Positions 1 through 11,321 of a stretch of DNA of 64,000 nt are shown here, piece by piece. Positions within the stretch are counted from its first letter, which is position 1. The number at the start of each line of letters is the position of its first letter. The stretch is taken from NCBI GenBank assembly GCA_016748015.1, contig JAAOMT010000222.1, forward strand, positions 78,807 to 142,806. Reading direction: 5' to 3'. The notes below the pieces were generated by a model. The model had not been told where the DNA came from. It did no database searches and worked only from the letters and a program-made list of their open reading frames with translations. Origin of the DNA: Geosiphon pyriformis (Eukaryota > Glomeromycota > Glomeromycetes > Archaeosporales > Geosiphonaceae). The translations under genes were made by a program, and so were the position numbers.

Positions 1-540
1 CTCCACTTTAAATCATACTTTCAAATTAAATATCCCAAAAAACCTTTAAAATCAAAAAGAAATGAAAAAGAATATTTAAAACTGAACTATCACAACTCAA
101 AGTATTAAGAAACTTACTTGTATTATTTATTGAATGAAACTATCATTCATCAACTGAATCCCTTGGAAGAATAATCCTTGATCAAGATTATTCACATTGT
201 TACTAATTGATAAAAGCTTTATTGTAAGAGTAGAAGAGTGCTAAAGACCATTAATATTCTGTGTTTCTAGATTAGAGAAACATATCAGGCAATTGCAAGG
301 ATAGCCTCAGAGAAGACCCCAAACAGTGGGTAGATTTCAGTTCAGCCTCTGAAAAGGAGTACATAAATACACACAACAATCAAAAATTGAAGAATAATTT
401 ACATCACAACAGTAAAAAGAAAGCCTTCAGTGTAACAGTGACATTATCACACAAATAGAATTGAGGAACTCACGAAAGACTGATTGCAATTAAAATGGAA
501 TATCAGCAATTAAATATAACAAGAAAACCATCCTGTAACA
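1..540 (+). mobile_element. Type 3 LTR, right-hand portion, inserted in copy A gag
   Basis: The segment ends exactly in TGTAACA at 540 and then copy A gag resumes (541 onward matches copy B near 36435). Its reverse complement matches 44163-44660 closely, including the stretch around the AATATTAATGG motif and the AATAATCTTGAT motif, so this is the same LTR type in opposite orientation. It holds a near-perfect palindrome at 169-193 centred on TTGATCAA. No coding sequence was seen. The left end lies outside the window, so I cannot tell whether it is a solo LTR or the 3' LTR of a complete element on the + strand. Confidence 0.7.
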
Positions 541-2640
541 ATGGACTACTATTGTCAATTTCTAGCTTTGTTGTGTTATTTTTGGTCTTTGGATTCCATT
601 TTGAGGTAAGTTTTGTGGTAATATTTGAATTTTTTAAGACTAATATAGTACTTGGAACTGTGGTTAATAAATAGGTTATGGCTGTGGCTAATAAATTATG
701 GGTGTTGTTGGTTGATAAATTGGAGCTTGATATATTGGTGGTTAATAAATTGGCTGTTGCATTATTTGGATGTAATGAGGTGAGTATTGATCTTGATTTG
801 GGTATTGATTTAGAGTTTGAAACCAACAATTGGAATTTAGATATTGATTTCCCAATCATTAATTATTTATTCTTTTTCGACATTCAAACTGTAAATGTTT
901 TTGTTTACCACAATAGTGGCAAACATGTGTTTCTGATGATTACTGTTGATTGATCAACAATGCTGAACATAGTTGATTTTGGACATAATTAGAGTTTTCT
1001 TGATTATTATGTCATTGAAGAGATTGATAAATTGTCTAATAGTTGTTAACTAAGTATTTTTCTAATTTCTAATTGATTGATTCACTAAATTGCTTCAATT
1101 TGGAATTCAAGTCAGATAATCTGTTTATTACTAGATTTATGGCTTAAACATGGTTGGCTTTAAGTTCAGCTGCTTCAAAATCTCTGGTGTTTGTAACAGT
1201 GGTTTGAAAGTCTGCTGGATGCAATGAACATACACATTGGAGGATGCTATTGTGTAGGCCTCTAATAAATTGGTTTAGGATTTGTGATGCTGTGAAATAA
1301 TCAGCCTGTATGACCTGAATTTGGTGCAGATTTCTGTAGAAGCATCCCAAGTAAGTGGTAACTGCTTTATTTTCTCTTTGTTTGATGGTGGTAAAAGTGT
1401 TGGTTAATCAGTTGATGCTATTATTATTGCTAAAATATTGCAGAAATGCAAGTTTGAATGCATTAAAATCTTAAAGTTTGTTAACCAAGCTTTAATACTA
1501 CAAGTTAACAGTATTCTGAAAAAAGTATGGGATGGCTTGCATGGCTCTGGCGTTATTCTATTTGTTGGCTGTGATGGCTTTTTTAACATTGTTTAGCCAC
1601 ACTTGGACATTATTTTTTTCATCTGTGAACTTTTTAAGCTTGGCTATTGAACCATAAGTCATTAAATCCAAGTTTAGTTGTTGTTATTGTTGTGGTAATA
1701 ATTGTTGTAGTATAGCAGCTAGTGGTGGATTGATAATGATTACTGGAAGTAAGTGTTGTTGATTATTAATATTGAAGTTGGGATTAGTCTGATTTTGTGA
1801 GGTTTGAAAATTTGAAGTTTCAATTTTTGGGTTTTCTGTAATTGAATTTTGGTAATTAAATTCTTGATTCTTTTCTTCTTCTTTTTCTTCTTCTTCTTCT
1901 TCTTTTTCTTTTTCTTCTTCTTTTTCTTCTTCTTCTGATGTCATTATCTTCTAGGGACTCATGTTTCTGAAATCTGGTTGAGGTGGCAGTAATTGAAATT
2001 TTGATAGCATTGAAGATTGTGATTTAAATTTTTCAAAGTAATTACCATAGGTTCTTAATAATTTTGCTTTCTTTTGTTTACTTTGAAATAGTAGTCATCC
2101 AAATGTTAATGTCACATTTGATGTGGATGTGTCTGCTAATGTGATATTAATGGTACTTCTAATTGTATGATGATATAATAGATATAGTAAAGATTTAATT
2201 CTTTGCTTTTTTCACATTGGTAATTGTATTTCTTTTGGAGTTGCTGTTGGTGTTTGTAATTTTTTTTTACTCTTATTTGCATAGGTAATAGGGAATTGTT
2301 GTTGAGTATATCTTTCAATTTTTTGATTAATTTCCCTGATAATTGGTGCAAAACTATAATTTTGTGGTAAGCTAGTATGTTGGATTAATTCTGTATAGAA
2401 ATTTTCTCTTGCTAATTCAATGTCAAGTGGTCTTCTTAAAAAATCTGTGATTTTTTTGTTAATGTAAAAATTGAAAACTGATTCTGCTGAATAATAGTTG
2501 TTGGTTAAGCCCAATTGTTGGCTGTACTGTTAAAATAAGGATTTAGCAAATCCTAAATGATTTGTTCCTATTATTTTTGATTCTACCACTTTTGAATGAT
2601 TGTTGTTGATGCTGGTTTTCTGTAGGATTATATCTCACAG
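541..2640 (-). pseudogene. Gag of type 1 Ty3/Gypsy element (copy A), decayed
   Basis: Reading on the minus strand from the 5' LTR at 2652, an N-terminal region (2212-2514, without a clear start codon) is followed by a segment beginning MTSEEEE with a glutamate-rich run (1860-1944). Next comes a retrotransposon-gag-like helical segment (1144-1350, containing FTASQILNQFIRGLHNSI) and an intact CCHC zinc knuckle at 880-921 (CHYC, then H and C at the right spacing). Gag would form the particle shell, and the knuckle binds RNA. Stops and frame changes break it. Protease and Pol are absent because the type 3 LTR cuts it at 540. The closest relative in the window is copy B gag (36300-38440). Confidence 0.75.
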
Positions 2641-2651
2641 AAAGCACAAAA
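2630..2651 (-). promoter_or_regulatory. Primer-binding-site region of copy A
   Basis: Just inside the 5' LTR the minus strand reads TTTGTGCTTTCTGTGAG, matching TTTGGTGCTTTCTGT at the same place in copy B (38440-38466). TGG plus following bases next to the LTR is where a tRNA 3' end primes reverse transcription. I did not match it to a specific tRNA. Confidence 0.45.
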
Positions 2652-3476
2652 TGTTACAAATAATTATTTGGGGTCTCAAAGCAAATAACAAACCCGTAAT
2701 TTAATGTTCAATTGATTTAATGATGTTGATTTTTGAAGGTGTTATGGATCTGAAGATTTTGGTTGAATTCTTTGTATAATAGACAGAGATTTACTATGGT
2801 TGATTCTGATTGATTTTTTAAGTTGTTTTCCCAATTTCTGTTTTCAGCATAGTGGTTGGTTTAATCTGATAGTTGTGCCCTTTTGGTAAGCTATCTATTA
2901 ATATATATATAATTCTACCCTTATTTCTGGGTCTTTTACCAGGCTATCTGTAATGTCAATAACTTAGTGCTTTAATCTTTTTAATCAATTAGTACACAAT
3001 AACAAAATAAAATAAAATAAAAAAAATAAAAAAAAGATAAAAAAAAATAAGCCAAGATGATTACAAGTTAATATCCTGTCAATAGTCATAATTAAGAGCT
3101 ATTGGTTTAGTATGATTAAGTATCAATTATTATCAACATAAAGTATTGATAGTGGAAAATAGATTAAGATAGTAAATAATTATTTATTAATATTTGTAAA
3201 TAGAAAGATTGCTTAGATCAAATCTAAATTAAGAAGTCTGTTTTTTTCTACTTCTAATACTACCACTATATATACATAATTGAAATTTCTCAATTCCTTA
3301 ATTATTCACACCAGAAATCCTGGAATTCTTGGAATTCTGCAATTCCTTTGAAAAAAATCCTGGAATTCTGAAATCTTGTAATTTTTTATATGAGAATCCT
3401 AGAATTCCACATCTACTATGGCTACTTTTGATTGGCTAATTTATGCTAATATACTTTCTATATTCTATAAATAACA
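2652..3476 (-). mobile_element. 5' LTR of copy A (type 1)
   Basis: It begins TGTTAC at 2652 and ends ATAACA at 3476 (decayed GTAACA). On the minus strand the order is: inverted CCAAT-like box (GATTGGCTAAT on the + strand near 3430), a cassette of GGAATTC-type repeats at about 3292-3410, a TATA-like TATATATA near 3270, then an A/T-rich R/U5 region with a long poly-A-like stretch at 2995-3050. The same layout is seen in copies B and C. The flank at 3477 is eroded LINE sequence, so copy A inserted into the LINE. Confidence 0.8.
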
Positions 3477-3592
3477 ATATATATTTTGTAAAACTAATCA
3501 AAGTTTGTGGTTTTTTTTTAAAGTATCTTCTATTACTAAACTAATTATAAAAATGAAAAATTGTGTTATTGTATCTTTTAAAATTAAAAAAT
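3477..3592 (-). pseudogene. Eroded LINE relic, reverse transcriptase fragment 1
   Basis: The + strand (TTTTGTAAAACTAATCAAAG and onward) aligns with the intact LINE at about 62030-62150 (CTGTAAAACCAGCCAAAG), with G/C replaced by A/T nearly throughout. It encoded part of the RT palm in the intact element. It lies between copy A's LTR and a type 2 solo LTR, both of which interrupt the relic. Confidence 0.7.
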
Positions 3593-4596
3593 TATTACCA
3601 TGAAAAATATTATACTTGCTGTTATTATCAATAGAATTTTAGCCAATATTTAGCATAAAATTACCTTTATAATTTCTATTATTAATTAGTATATATTATT
3701 ATTATTCAAATTATTATTTATTATTTAATCAAATTATCAAATATTATTATTTAATTAATAATCTAATTTGTACAATAAAAATGAGAATAATTAGATTATA
3801 CAATACCTCAAACTATATAACATTTAAAAATTTGCTGAAATTTGTAAAAATAATAAATAGTTTACTAAAATAGTTAATAATTTGTTGAAATAATTTGTAG
3901 TTTATCAAAATATATTTTTAGTTCATCAAAATTATAGCAAAAAGAAAAATTCAAGTATATAAAGTAGTACTATAACAAATTGTATAAAAAAAGAGCTTTT
4001 TTTTTGAAAAAATATATCTTATCATAAATATTTTATTTTAAAATCATTTTTTCTGAAAACAAATTTTTTAATACAAATTAAATAAAAAAACTTAAACATT
4101 CAAAACACAAATCTATTAATTAAAATTGCATTTAAAATTTTCTAAATCCCAATTAATGTTTTTGAAATTAATTAACTATTAATTCAGTAATCATTTAATA
4201 ATTCCAGGCTTAAACAGAAAGCAATTTTCTTAACAAAATTTTATTTCTTTTATATTTCTTTTATTTTTTTTATTTTGCTTATTATAATTATTAGAATAGT
4301 CTATAGATAAAATTTCTAAAAAAAAGTTGACTTTTACAGCAAAGTAACTACATATTTTAATGAGCTTTCAGATGAGCAATTTTTAAAAAAAAGTTGACTT
4401 TTATTACAAAATAATTATACATAGTAATTAATACAAAATTGGTTATTTTACTTATAAGTTTAGCAGTTCAAATTATAGAAAATAATTTGAAGATAAATTC
4501 AGTTATCAGATATTTATTAATTTTCAATAATTATAAATTAACAGCAAACTAACATTAACAACATTTAAGAAAAAATACCAAAAACTTCTAATAACA
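3593..4596 (+). mobile_element. Solo LTR of type 2 (E family), heavily eroded
   Basis: It starts TATTAC and ends ATAACA. Its sequence follows the reverse complement of the E LTR (14849-15828) from end to end: TTTAGCAT near the start, the run of AAATTTGCTGAA-like repeats in the middle, TATAACAAATTGTATAAAA near 3975, and AAAAACTTCTAATAACA at the right end against AAAAACCTCCAGTAACA in E. Most G and C positions of E are A or T here. It lies in LINE RT sequence. I could not see a convincing target duplication. Confidence 0.75.
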
Positions 4597-5142
4597 CTAT
4601 ATATTAAGAAAATTCTATCAAAAAAAATCTTGAAAAAAATTTTCTAAACAGTTTTAATCAAAGCAATAAGTCAAATATTTATCAAAATACTCTTCTATTT
4701 ATATGATTTAGGAATCATTGAAACTTATATCTCTTTTTAAGATTAAAAAACAGATTTATACACTAAATAAAAGTTCAAAAAATCCAAAAATATATTTAAT
4801 ATCACTTTATTATAATGTTTTTATAATTTATTTAAGATATCAGAAAAACCAATTGCTTTTTTATTAAGCAAATTTGTTATAATATCTAATAATTTATTTA
4901 AATCAAGAAAATATATAACTTCAGAAAAAATATTCTTAGCAACATAATCTAATAAAAAATATTGATAACACTATATTTTGGACATTTTTTTCAATATATT
5001 ATATTTTCTTGTTTACTCTTTTATAATAATAATTACTTAAAATTTAACTAATTCAGACTTTAATATTAGTTTTTTTTCAATTATTAAATAATTCAATATT
5101 ATCTTACAAAAAAAATATTTTAGAATACTTTAAATTATATGG
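4597..5142 (-). pseudogene. Eroded LINE relic, reverse transcriptase fragment 2
   Basis: It aligns with the intact LINE at about 62160-62700: TTTATATGATTTAGGAATCA here corresponds to TTCATATGGTTTAGGAATCA at 62262. No open frame survives. It continues after the solo LTR at 6095. Confidence 0.75.
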
Positions 5143-6094
5143 TGCTATAAATGATTATTTAGAGTATTGGTACAAATAACAAATCTGTAACTTGGTATTT
5201 AATAACTTGTATAGTTGGTAATATCTAAAAATTTTGGTGATTTAAAGGTTTTGGTTGAGTTTTTTGTATAATAAACAGAAATTTAATGATTGTTTTAGTA
5301 GTCTTTTAGAATAGTTATTCCATCAAATTTCTTTTTTCAACATAGTGATTGGTTTATTCTGACAGTTATGCTCTTTTAATAAACTATTCTTAAATTTCTA
5401 CTCTTATTTCTGGGTTTTTTATTAGGCTATCTTTAATGTTAATAACTTTGTACATTAATCTTTTAATCAATTCCTAAACACAAACAAAAGAAAATAAAAA
5501 TAAAGAAAATAAAAAGAAAATAAGAAATTAATATCCCATTAATAGTCATGATTAAGAGCTATTGTTCTAGTGTGGTCAAATATTAGATTCTATTAACATA
5601 AAGTGTTAATAGAATGGAAGTAATTAATATTTTTTTAATTAATAACAATAATATGAATTCAGATAATAATAAATATTTTATTAATATGTAATTAGATTCT
5701 ACTTTAAGTTGTAAAAAACTACCTTTTGAAGGAAGAAGTAAAAGATAATTAATTTATTGCAAGGATTAATTCTAAAATAGATTCTGTTTTTTTTATTTTT
5801 AATACTCTTACTATATATACATATTTTTTGTTCTATGAGATTTTATATTTTCTTGAACAATGTGCCCTAATTTACTAATATTGCTCACATTGTTAAACAG
5901 TGTGTCCTAATTTACTGACATTGTTCACATTGCTGAGCAGTGTGTCTTAATTTGCTAGTACTATGTACATTGTTAAGCAAGATGTTATAATTTTTTTTTG
6001 ATATTATATTCATATATTAAGTACTATTTTCTTATTAATCTATTTTTCTATCTGTTTTTTTAGCTTTTTTTCTTTGTATTTTTTATGGATAACA
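5143..6094 (-). mobile_element. Solo LTR of type 1 inserted in the LINE relic
   Basis: It starts TGCTATAAATGATTATTT (decayed TGTTACAGATGATTATTT) and ends ATGGATAACA. Flanking ATGG at 5139-5142 and 6095-6098 looks like a target duplication. The intact LINE has a single ATGGT at the corresponding place (about 62704), which acts as an empty-site control. The repeat cassette (about 5855-5990) is of the GCTCACATTGTTGAGCAATGTG kind, with three or so units of about 42 bp. No internal element sequence is present. Confidence 0.8.
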
Positions 6095-7375
6095 ATGGTT
6101 TTTGTTTAACTTAAAACTTGTCTATTTTTTTGTTACCTATAGTTTTAATACAACCTTTTTTAATATGCCAAAATTTTGCTATTTTAGAAACATAATATAA
6201 TTTTTTAGCTCTTAATAAAACAAACTAAACAACATTAAAATAGACACCTAAATTAATAAAAATTTTTATATTAAAGATATTGTTAATATTAAGAGAAACT
6301 CAAGACTTTAAAATAAATCAAATATATTACTTAAAACCAAGTAAGATGTTTTAATTAGTTTAAAAACCAAGACTTCTAATTTGTGAAAATAAAAACTTTG
6401 TGAAAACATTATTATAATTTTTAAATTAGAACTTAAAAAAAATTTGATTTTTTAAAAAATAAATCATTTTATAGATAACATTCTATATTCTGTTTATATT
6501 TAAGAAATTTTTTGTAATAACAAAATTATTAATAAATATAGCAGAAATATTAAACATTAAAATTCTAAACAATTTTATTTTGTATTATTAACATATTTTA
6601 AATTGAATTTTTATCTATTCTTATTGGTTTGTATATAAAAAGTTCTTAAAACTAGGCCCAAAAGACTATTAAGACCAACAATAATATAAACAATATTGTA
6701 ATTAGTATTAAAAAATTTACCTATACATGTAATCTTTTTGTTAATTAATATATTTACCAAGTTAAATAAACCAAAAATAAAATTAATAGTTTTTTTAATG
6801 TTTCTAAAATTCTTTTAAGTAAAAACTTTACAAATACACTACCAACTAATGAATTAACTAAACTTAAATCTACACATTTTTTAAAACTGGTATTATGTTT
6901 AATATTATTCTTATTAAAATTGTCTTTTAAAATAATAAAAGTATTCTTATTGTACACATGAGGTATAAAAAAATTAACAATAGCCACTTGGTCCAATATT
7001 ATTCTAAAAATATATCTGTATATAACTCTAGTACAAAAATGAGTTATTTTTTTTTAAATAATAAATGAATTATTAAAATTTTTTCAAAAATCTCTAAAAC
7101 TTTTAAACCATATTTGGCTAAATATTTATTTATAATTAAAGCAATATTAGCATTAAATACCTAAAATTCAGACCAAAAATAAAAATTTTTACATTTAAAA
7201 ACTTATTTATAATTCATAATTTAACATTAAAATAAAGCTTAATTTTAATAATAATTAAAATATCATTTTTTAATTTATTATATTATCTAATAATATTATC
7301 TTGTTTAGTAAAAACATTTATTTTTTTAATATTATATATAGCTATTTTCTAAGTTAAATTACTCATTGGAAATAA
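6095..7375 (-). pseudogene. Eroded LINE relic, endonuclease domain
   Basis: A 243-nt open stretch (6754-6996) contains LVNSLVGS preceded by a decayed GDFNE motif (DNFNK), matching residues 143-178 of the LINE at 61157-63988. Around 7300-7375 the minus strand encodes a decayed MTGLIWKVATCNVRG start. This was an apurinic-type endonuclease that nicks the target DNA. Catalytic residues are lost and stops are frequent. Confidence 0.75.
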
Positions 7376-9600
7376 AAAAAATATTATACTACTATCTAAA
7401 TTAAAAAATTCTAGCTTATTTATAATAAATTTAATTAAATTTTTTAAAACCATTATATTAGTCTTCAGATCACCAATTTTGACAGTTAAAACTTTAGATC
7501 TACTAAAAAACATGTTTTTAAAAACACCAAAATTAATATAAAAAACCAGAAAAATAGACAATAATTTATTAATAATTATATTCAACACTAAAACAGCATT
7601 AAAAACAAGTATTTCTACAATATAATTCAAAAATAACTAAAAAAAAATATATTTAATTTGTAAAAAATATTAATAATATAATTAGACAAAAACTCTAAAA
7701 AGTTCTCAAAAATATTCAGTTTAAAAGCCAAAATTAAAACAACAAAAACTTTTTTAAAACTACTAACTAATATATCTATTAAAAAAACATTAACAAATAA
7801 CTTAAAAAAAAATGTTTTAAATCACTACTTATTATAAAAGCTTATATTATACCACTAAAAAAATTAAACAGAACATTAAAATTTGTTTCTTAACATATAT
7901 TAAAATAAAATATTTCTTATCAAAATTAGCAAGTTTTTTTTTAAGCTTTAATTAAAAAATTTTAAACTTGGTTTACAAATATTAAAAACATAACCAGTTT
8001 TTTATATTTAGCACAAATAGGATTAGAAACTTAGTTTAAGCCAGACCAACACTTTTAAAGATTAGAGTCAAGAAAATAATAATATTTTTAGTCATAATAA
8101 AATCAAAATACATAATAATACAACATGTTTATATGTATAAGATTAAGTTATAAACAATAATACATGTTTTTTTATAATAAAATAAACTAAATTAGAAATA
8201 TCATAAACAGCTATATATATTGACAATATATATAAAAGAGTATAATAGTAGTTTTTATTGTCTTACAACTGTTTGTTAATATTAGTTTTTGCTATGTATA
8301 TTAAGTTTTTGTTTAAAAAAATTAACTATTTAAAAAATATTAAATTAGTAGCTTTAAATCTTTCAAACTTAATAAGCATTTTTTGTTAAAGACCAATTAA
8401 CTATATTTTAATAAAATAAATTTTGCCAAATTTAAATAGTATTGCTTTAAGCACTAATTTAAAAAAATTTATTAGAATCTTTTTAACAATAATTTTTTAA
8501 TTTAATTTAATATTAATTTTTTTCAAATTAGCATTGACAAAAATTTTTTTATTTATAATTAGTTACTTAGCAGCTTTTAAATTAATTTTGAATGTAAAAA
8601 ATGTTTTAATAATATTTTAAAATTTTAAAAAAATCATTACTTTCTTAAAACTATAATTTGATAAAAAAGTTTTTTAAGAAATCTTATTTTATTATTTAAA
8701 AACTTGTTAGAAACTGCAGTAAAACCAACATTTAATGTAAAAAACTTAATTAGTATAAAACTTCTGTTTTTTTTGGTGTTCATAATTATATATATACTGG
8801 TATTAATAAGTATAAGTAGTAATAAGTTAAAAAATTTATTGTTATTTATTTTACTAAACAATATTTTCTTAAAAAGTACAACTAAATTATAAGTTTTCGT
8901 ATAAGTTTTTTTAGACATAATCTTATTTATAAGTTTGTTATTACTGTTTAAGCTATTTAAAATTAATATAGTTTGTTTTTTCTATTATTATGTTTTTTAA
9001 ATTCTTTAAATTCAATATTTTATTAAAACTCTCTTTTTTACTTTCAACTTTACTGTTTCAAAAATATTTTTTAATTATGTTATTATCTTTTAATATGTTT
9101 ATTGCCAAAGACTTAATTAAGAAATTTATAATACTAAACTTAACAACAAGTCTTTTGAAATATTTAACAAAGTTTTTTAAATCATAAACATAAGTATTAT
9201 GGTTTTTTTTAATCAAAACAGGTTTTCATACCACTTTTTTTAATATTTACAATATTAACTAAACTGTTAGTTAATTTTATAATTATAAATAGATTTATGT
9301 TGAAAAAAATAATTTAGAAAAAGAAACAAAGAAAAAAAATAGATAAAAATAGTTTTATTTTTTTTAAATTTTAATGTTTTTGTTATAAGCAAAAAATTAA
9401 TAAGAAAAAAAGTTTTTTTATATAATTTTTATTATTAATTTTTTTATAAGTATTTATTTATTTAATAATAATATTTTTGATTAATTTAATAATATTTAAA
9501 AGTATTGAAATTATATAAAAGTTTTGACAAATAAATTAGAATTAATAATTTGTTAATTATATAAAATTATGTTAATATAATTTTTTTTTATTAAAGTTTT
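7349..9600 (-). pseudogene. Eroded LINE relic, region upstream of the endonuclease
   Basis: An open stretch at 7349-7630 runs in frame into the endonuclease start. It contains a heptad-like segment (KIGDLKTNIMVLKNLI) that resembles the piece at 29215-29330. So the LINE protein extends upstream of the endonuclease, perhaps with a coiled coil. Farther upstream (7630-9600) only AT-rich sequence with short frames is visible (for example 8637-8918). It probably covers ORF1 or the N-terminal part, but I recognise no domain. The 5' boundary is uncertain. Confidence 0.5.
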
Positions 9601-9814
9601 ACAAATACAGCCCAACCACTATTTAAATATATAAAATTAAACAAGATTCCAAATTAAATATGGCTCATGTTTTTTCTATATGTAACTGGTTACTTGGATC
9701 AGTTAAGACAGCACTACATACTTAAAAAATCTGTTAAAAGAATACAACTCAAGAAACCAAAGTTCAAATTAAGTAGATGAAAACACAAACCAAAGCACAC
9801 ATAATATTACAGAT
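9601..9814. repeat. Dispersed repeat, unidentified, copy 1
   Basis: This segment matches the reverse complement of about 46590-46800: TATATGTAACTGGTTACTTG here against TATATGTAACTAATCACTTA there, with neighbouring blocks also similar. It lies upstream of the LINE relic, so it may be a LINE 5' UTR, or it may belong to another element. No open frame. Confidence 0.5.
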
Positions 9815-10678
9815 GATTATTTCTATTGTTGAATTGAATAACAAACCCGTAACTTGGTGCTCAATTGATATAATGTGGTTGGTAATATCTGAAGGTATTG
9901 GTTGATCTGAAGGTTTTGTTGTGGAGTTTTTTGTATAATGGACAGAGATTCAGTAGTGATGGTAGTAGTTTTTCCTGGAGTCGCAATTATGCCCAATTTC
10001 TTTCTTAGCTTGGCGGCCAGATTTATTCTGGCAGTTGTGCTCTTCTGGTAAGCTATCTGATAATATATAAAATCCTACTCTTATTTCTGGGTCTTTTACT
10101 AGGCTATCCTTGACGTCAATAACTTAGTGCTTAATCTTTAATTAATTAGTATACAATAACAAATCAAAATAAAATAAAGAAAGAAAAATAAAAGAAAATA
10201 AAGAAAGAAAAAAAATAAGCCAAGGTGATTTGTAGATTAGTATCCCGTCAATAGCCATGATCAAGAGCTATTGTTCCAGCATGGTCAAGTATCAATTACT
10301 ATCAACATGAAGGGTTGATAGTGGGGAAGTGGATGGAGATATAAAATAATTATTTATTTGATGATTGCGTTTCTAGACTAAGGATTCTGTGGTATCGATT
10401 CTGTCTTTTCTGTTTCTAATACTACTGCTATATATACATAATTGAGATTTCTCAATTTCTTGATTTTTCACAACAGGAATCCTGGAATTCTTGGAATCCT
10501 GCAATTTCTTTGAGAGGAATCCTGGAATTCTGGAATCCTGCAATTCCTTATTGAGAATCTTGAAATTTCTGGAATCCTGCAATTCCTGAGAGAAATCCTG
10601 GAATTCCATATTTACTATGCTTACTTCTGATTGGCTAATAATTATGCTAATATATTTCTTATATTTCTATGAGTAACA
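9815..10678 (-). mobile_element. 3' LTR of copy C (type 1)
   Basis: It starts TATTACAGATGATTAT and ends GAGTAACA. It is the least eroded type 1 LTR. The order on the minus strand is: CCAAT-like box (ATTGGCTAAT near 10630), repeat cassette built from GGAATCCTGGAATTC units (10475-10610), TATA box TATATATAG near 10430, then a purine/AAATAAA-rich tract (10145-10220) that may include the polyadenylation region. Confidence 0.85.
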
Positions 10679-10693
10679 TTATTCCCTCCTTTT
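10679..10693 (-). promoter_or_regulatory. Polypurine tract of copy C
   Basis: The minus strand reads AAAAGGAGGGAATAA directly before TGTTAC of the 3' LTR. This is the expected site for second-strand priming. The corresponding tracts are GAGGAGAAGG in E (15829-15845) and AAAAAGAAGAAATAA in D (28221-28235). Confidence 0.7.
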
Positions 10694-11321
10694 AATATTG
10701 AGCTCCGTCAAAATCTAACTCATGTAATTCTCCTTCTTGAAGTATTTTCTGGATTTTGTTTTCGAGAATTACTTGTGTTATTTGGGTCTGTAATTCTTCA
10801 AATTGAGCATTGGTGATTTTTCCCAATTGATTACTAGTAACCAGATCCATTGCTCTGTTGAGCAATATTTCTGGTTTATTTTGAAATGCTGTGTGTATTC
10901 AGTATATGGCTTGGGCTTGTGTGGATAAGTTGTTCTTTCTCACAAAATATTCTAATTGTTGTAGTACTCCTTGGTCAAATAATTACTTTGTTTTATCCGT
11001 ATATAGATTCTGGATATTTACGTGTTGTCCCAAGTAAAAATAACAATAGTTTCGTGGAAATTGTTGTATCCATCAATTCCAAGTTTCTTTAGTCAACTCT
11101 TGATATAGTGACTCTTTTGTTGATTCTTTTATTACTAATTTTACTTTTGCCATGATTTTGTCCACAGTATTTTCAGTTTTCTTCTGTGTTCTGAGTTGAA
11201 ATATCTTTCTAGTATCTTAATATTGAATGGTTTGTTGATTGATTGTAATCTCCATTTCCTGGTGTTGGATTAATTGAAAGAGTTGTTGTGCTAGTGAGTG
11301 AATGTTGTCTGTAATTTCCAT
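10692..11321 (-). pseudogene. ORF3 of copy C, post-integrase protein of unknown function
   Basis: The frame starts MEITDNIHSLAQQL and runs 210 codons to a TAA in the polypurine region. It holds four internal stops (TAA or TGA), each one transition from CAA, CGA or TGG. The C-terminal half contains QLGKITNAQFEELQTQIT and ends LDFDGAQY. Equivalent reading frames lie at the same place in B (30236-30868), D (27586-28222), the 45285 remnant and, more distantly, E (15797-16516). It is in the same frame as Pol, separated by one TGA upstream. No signal peptide or membrane segment is evident, so an envelope role is not supported. The function is unknown; conservation of position, frame and sequence suggests a real protein. 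Confidence 0.65.

Noticed and set aside
1860-1944. A simple (CTT)n repeat as a separate feature
   Set aside because: It encodes the glutamate-rich run of copy A gag and is present, shorter, in copy B, so it is part of the coding sequence.
5855-5990. A CRISPR-like array (repeats with spacers) in the LTR
   Set aside because: Units are direct tandem copies without unique spacers, in a eukaryotic LTR.
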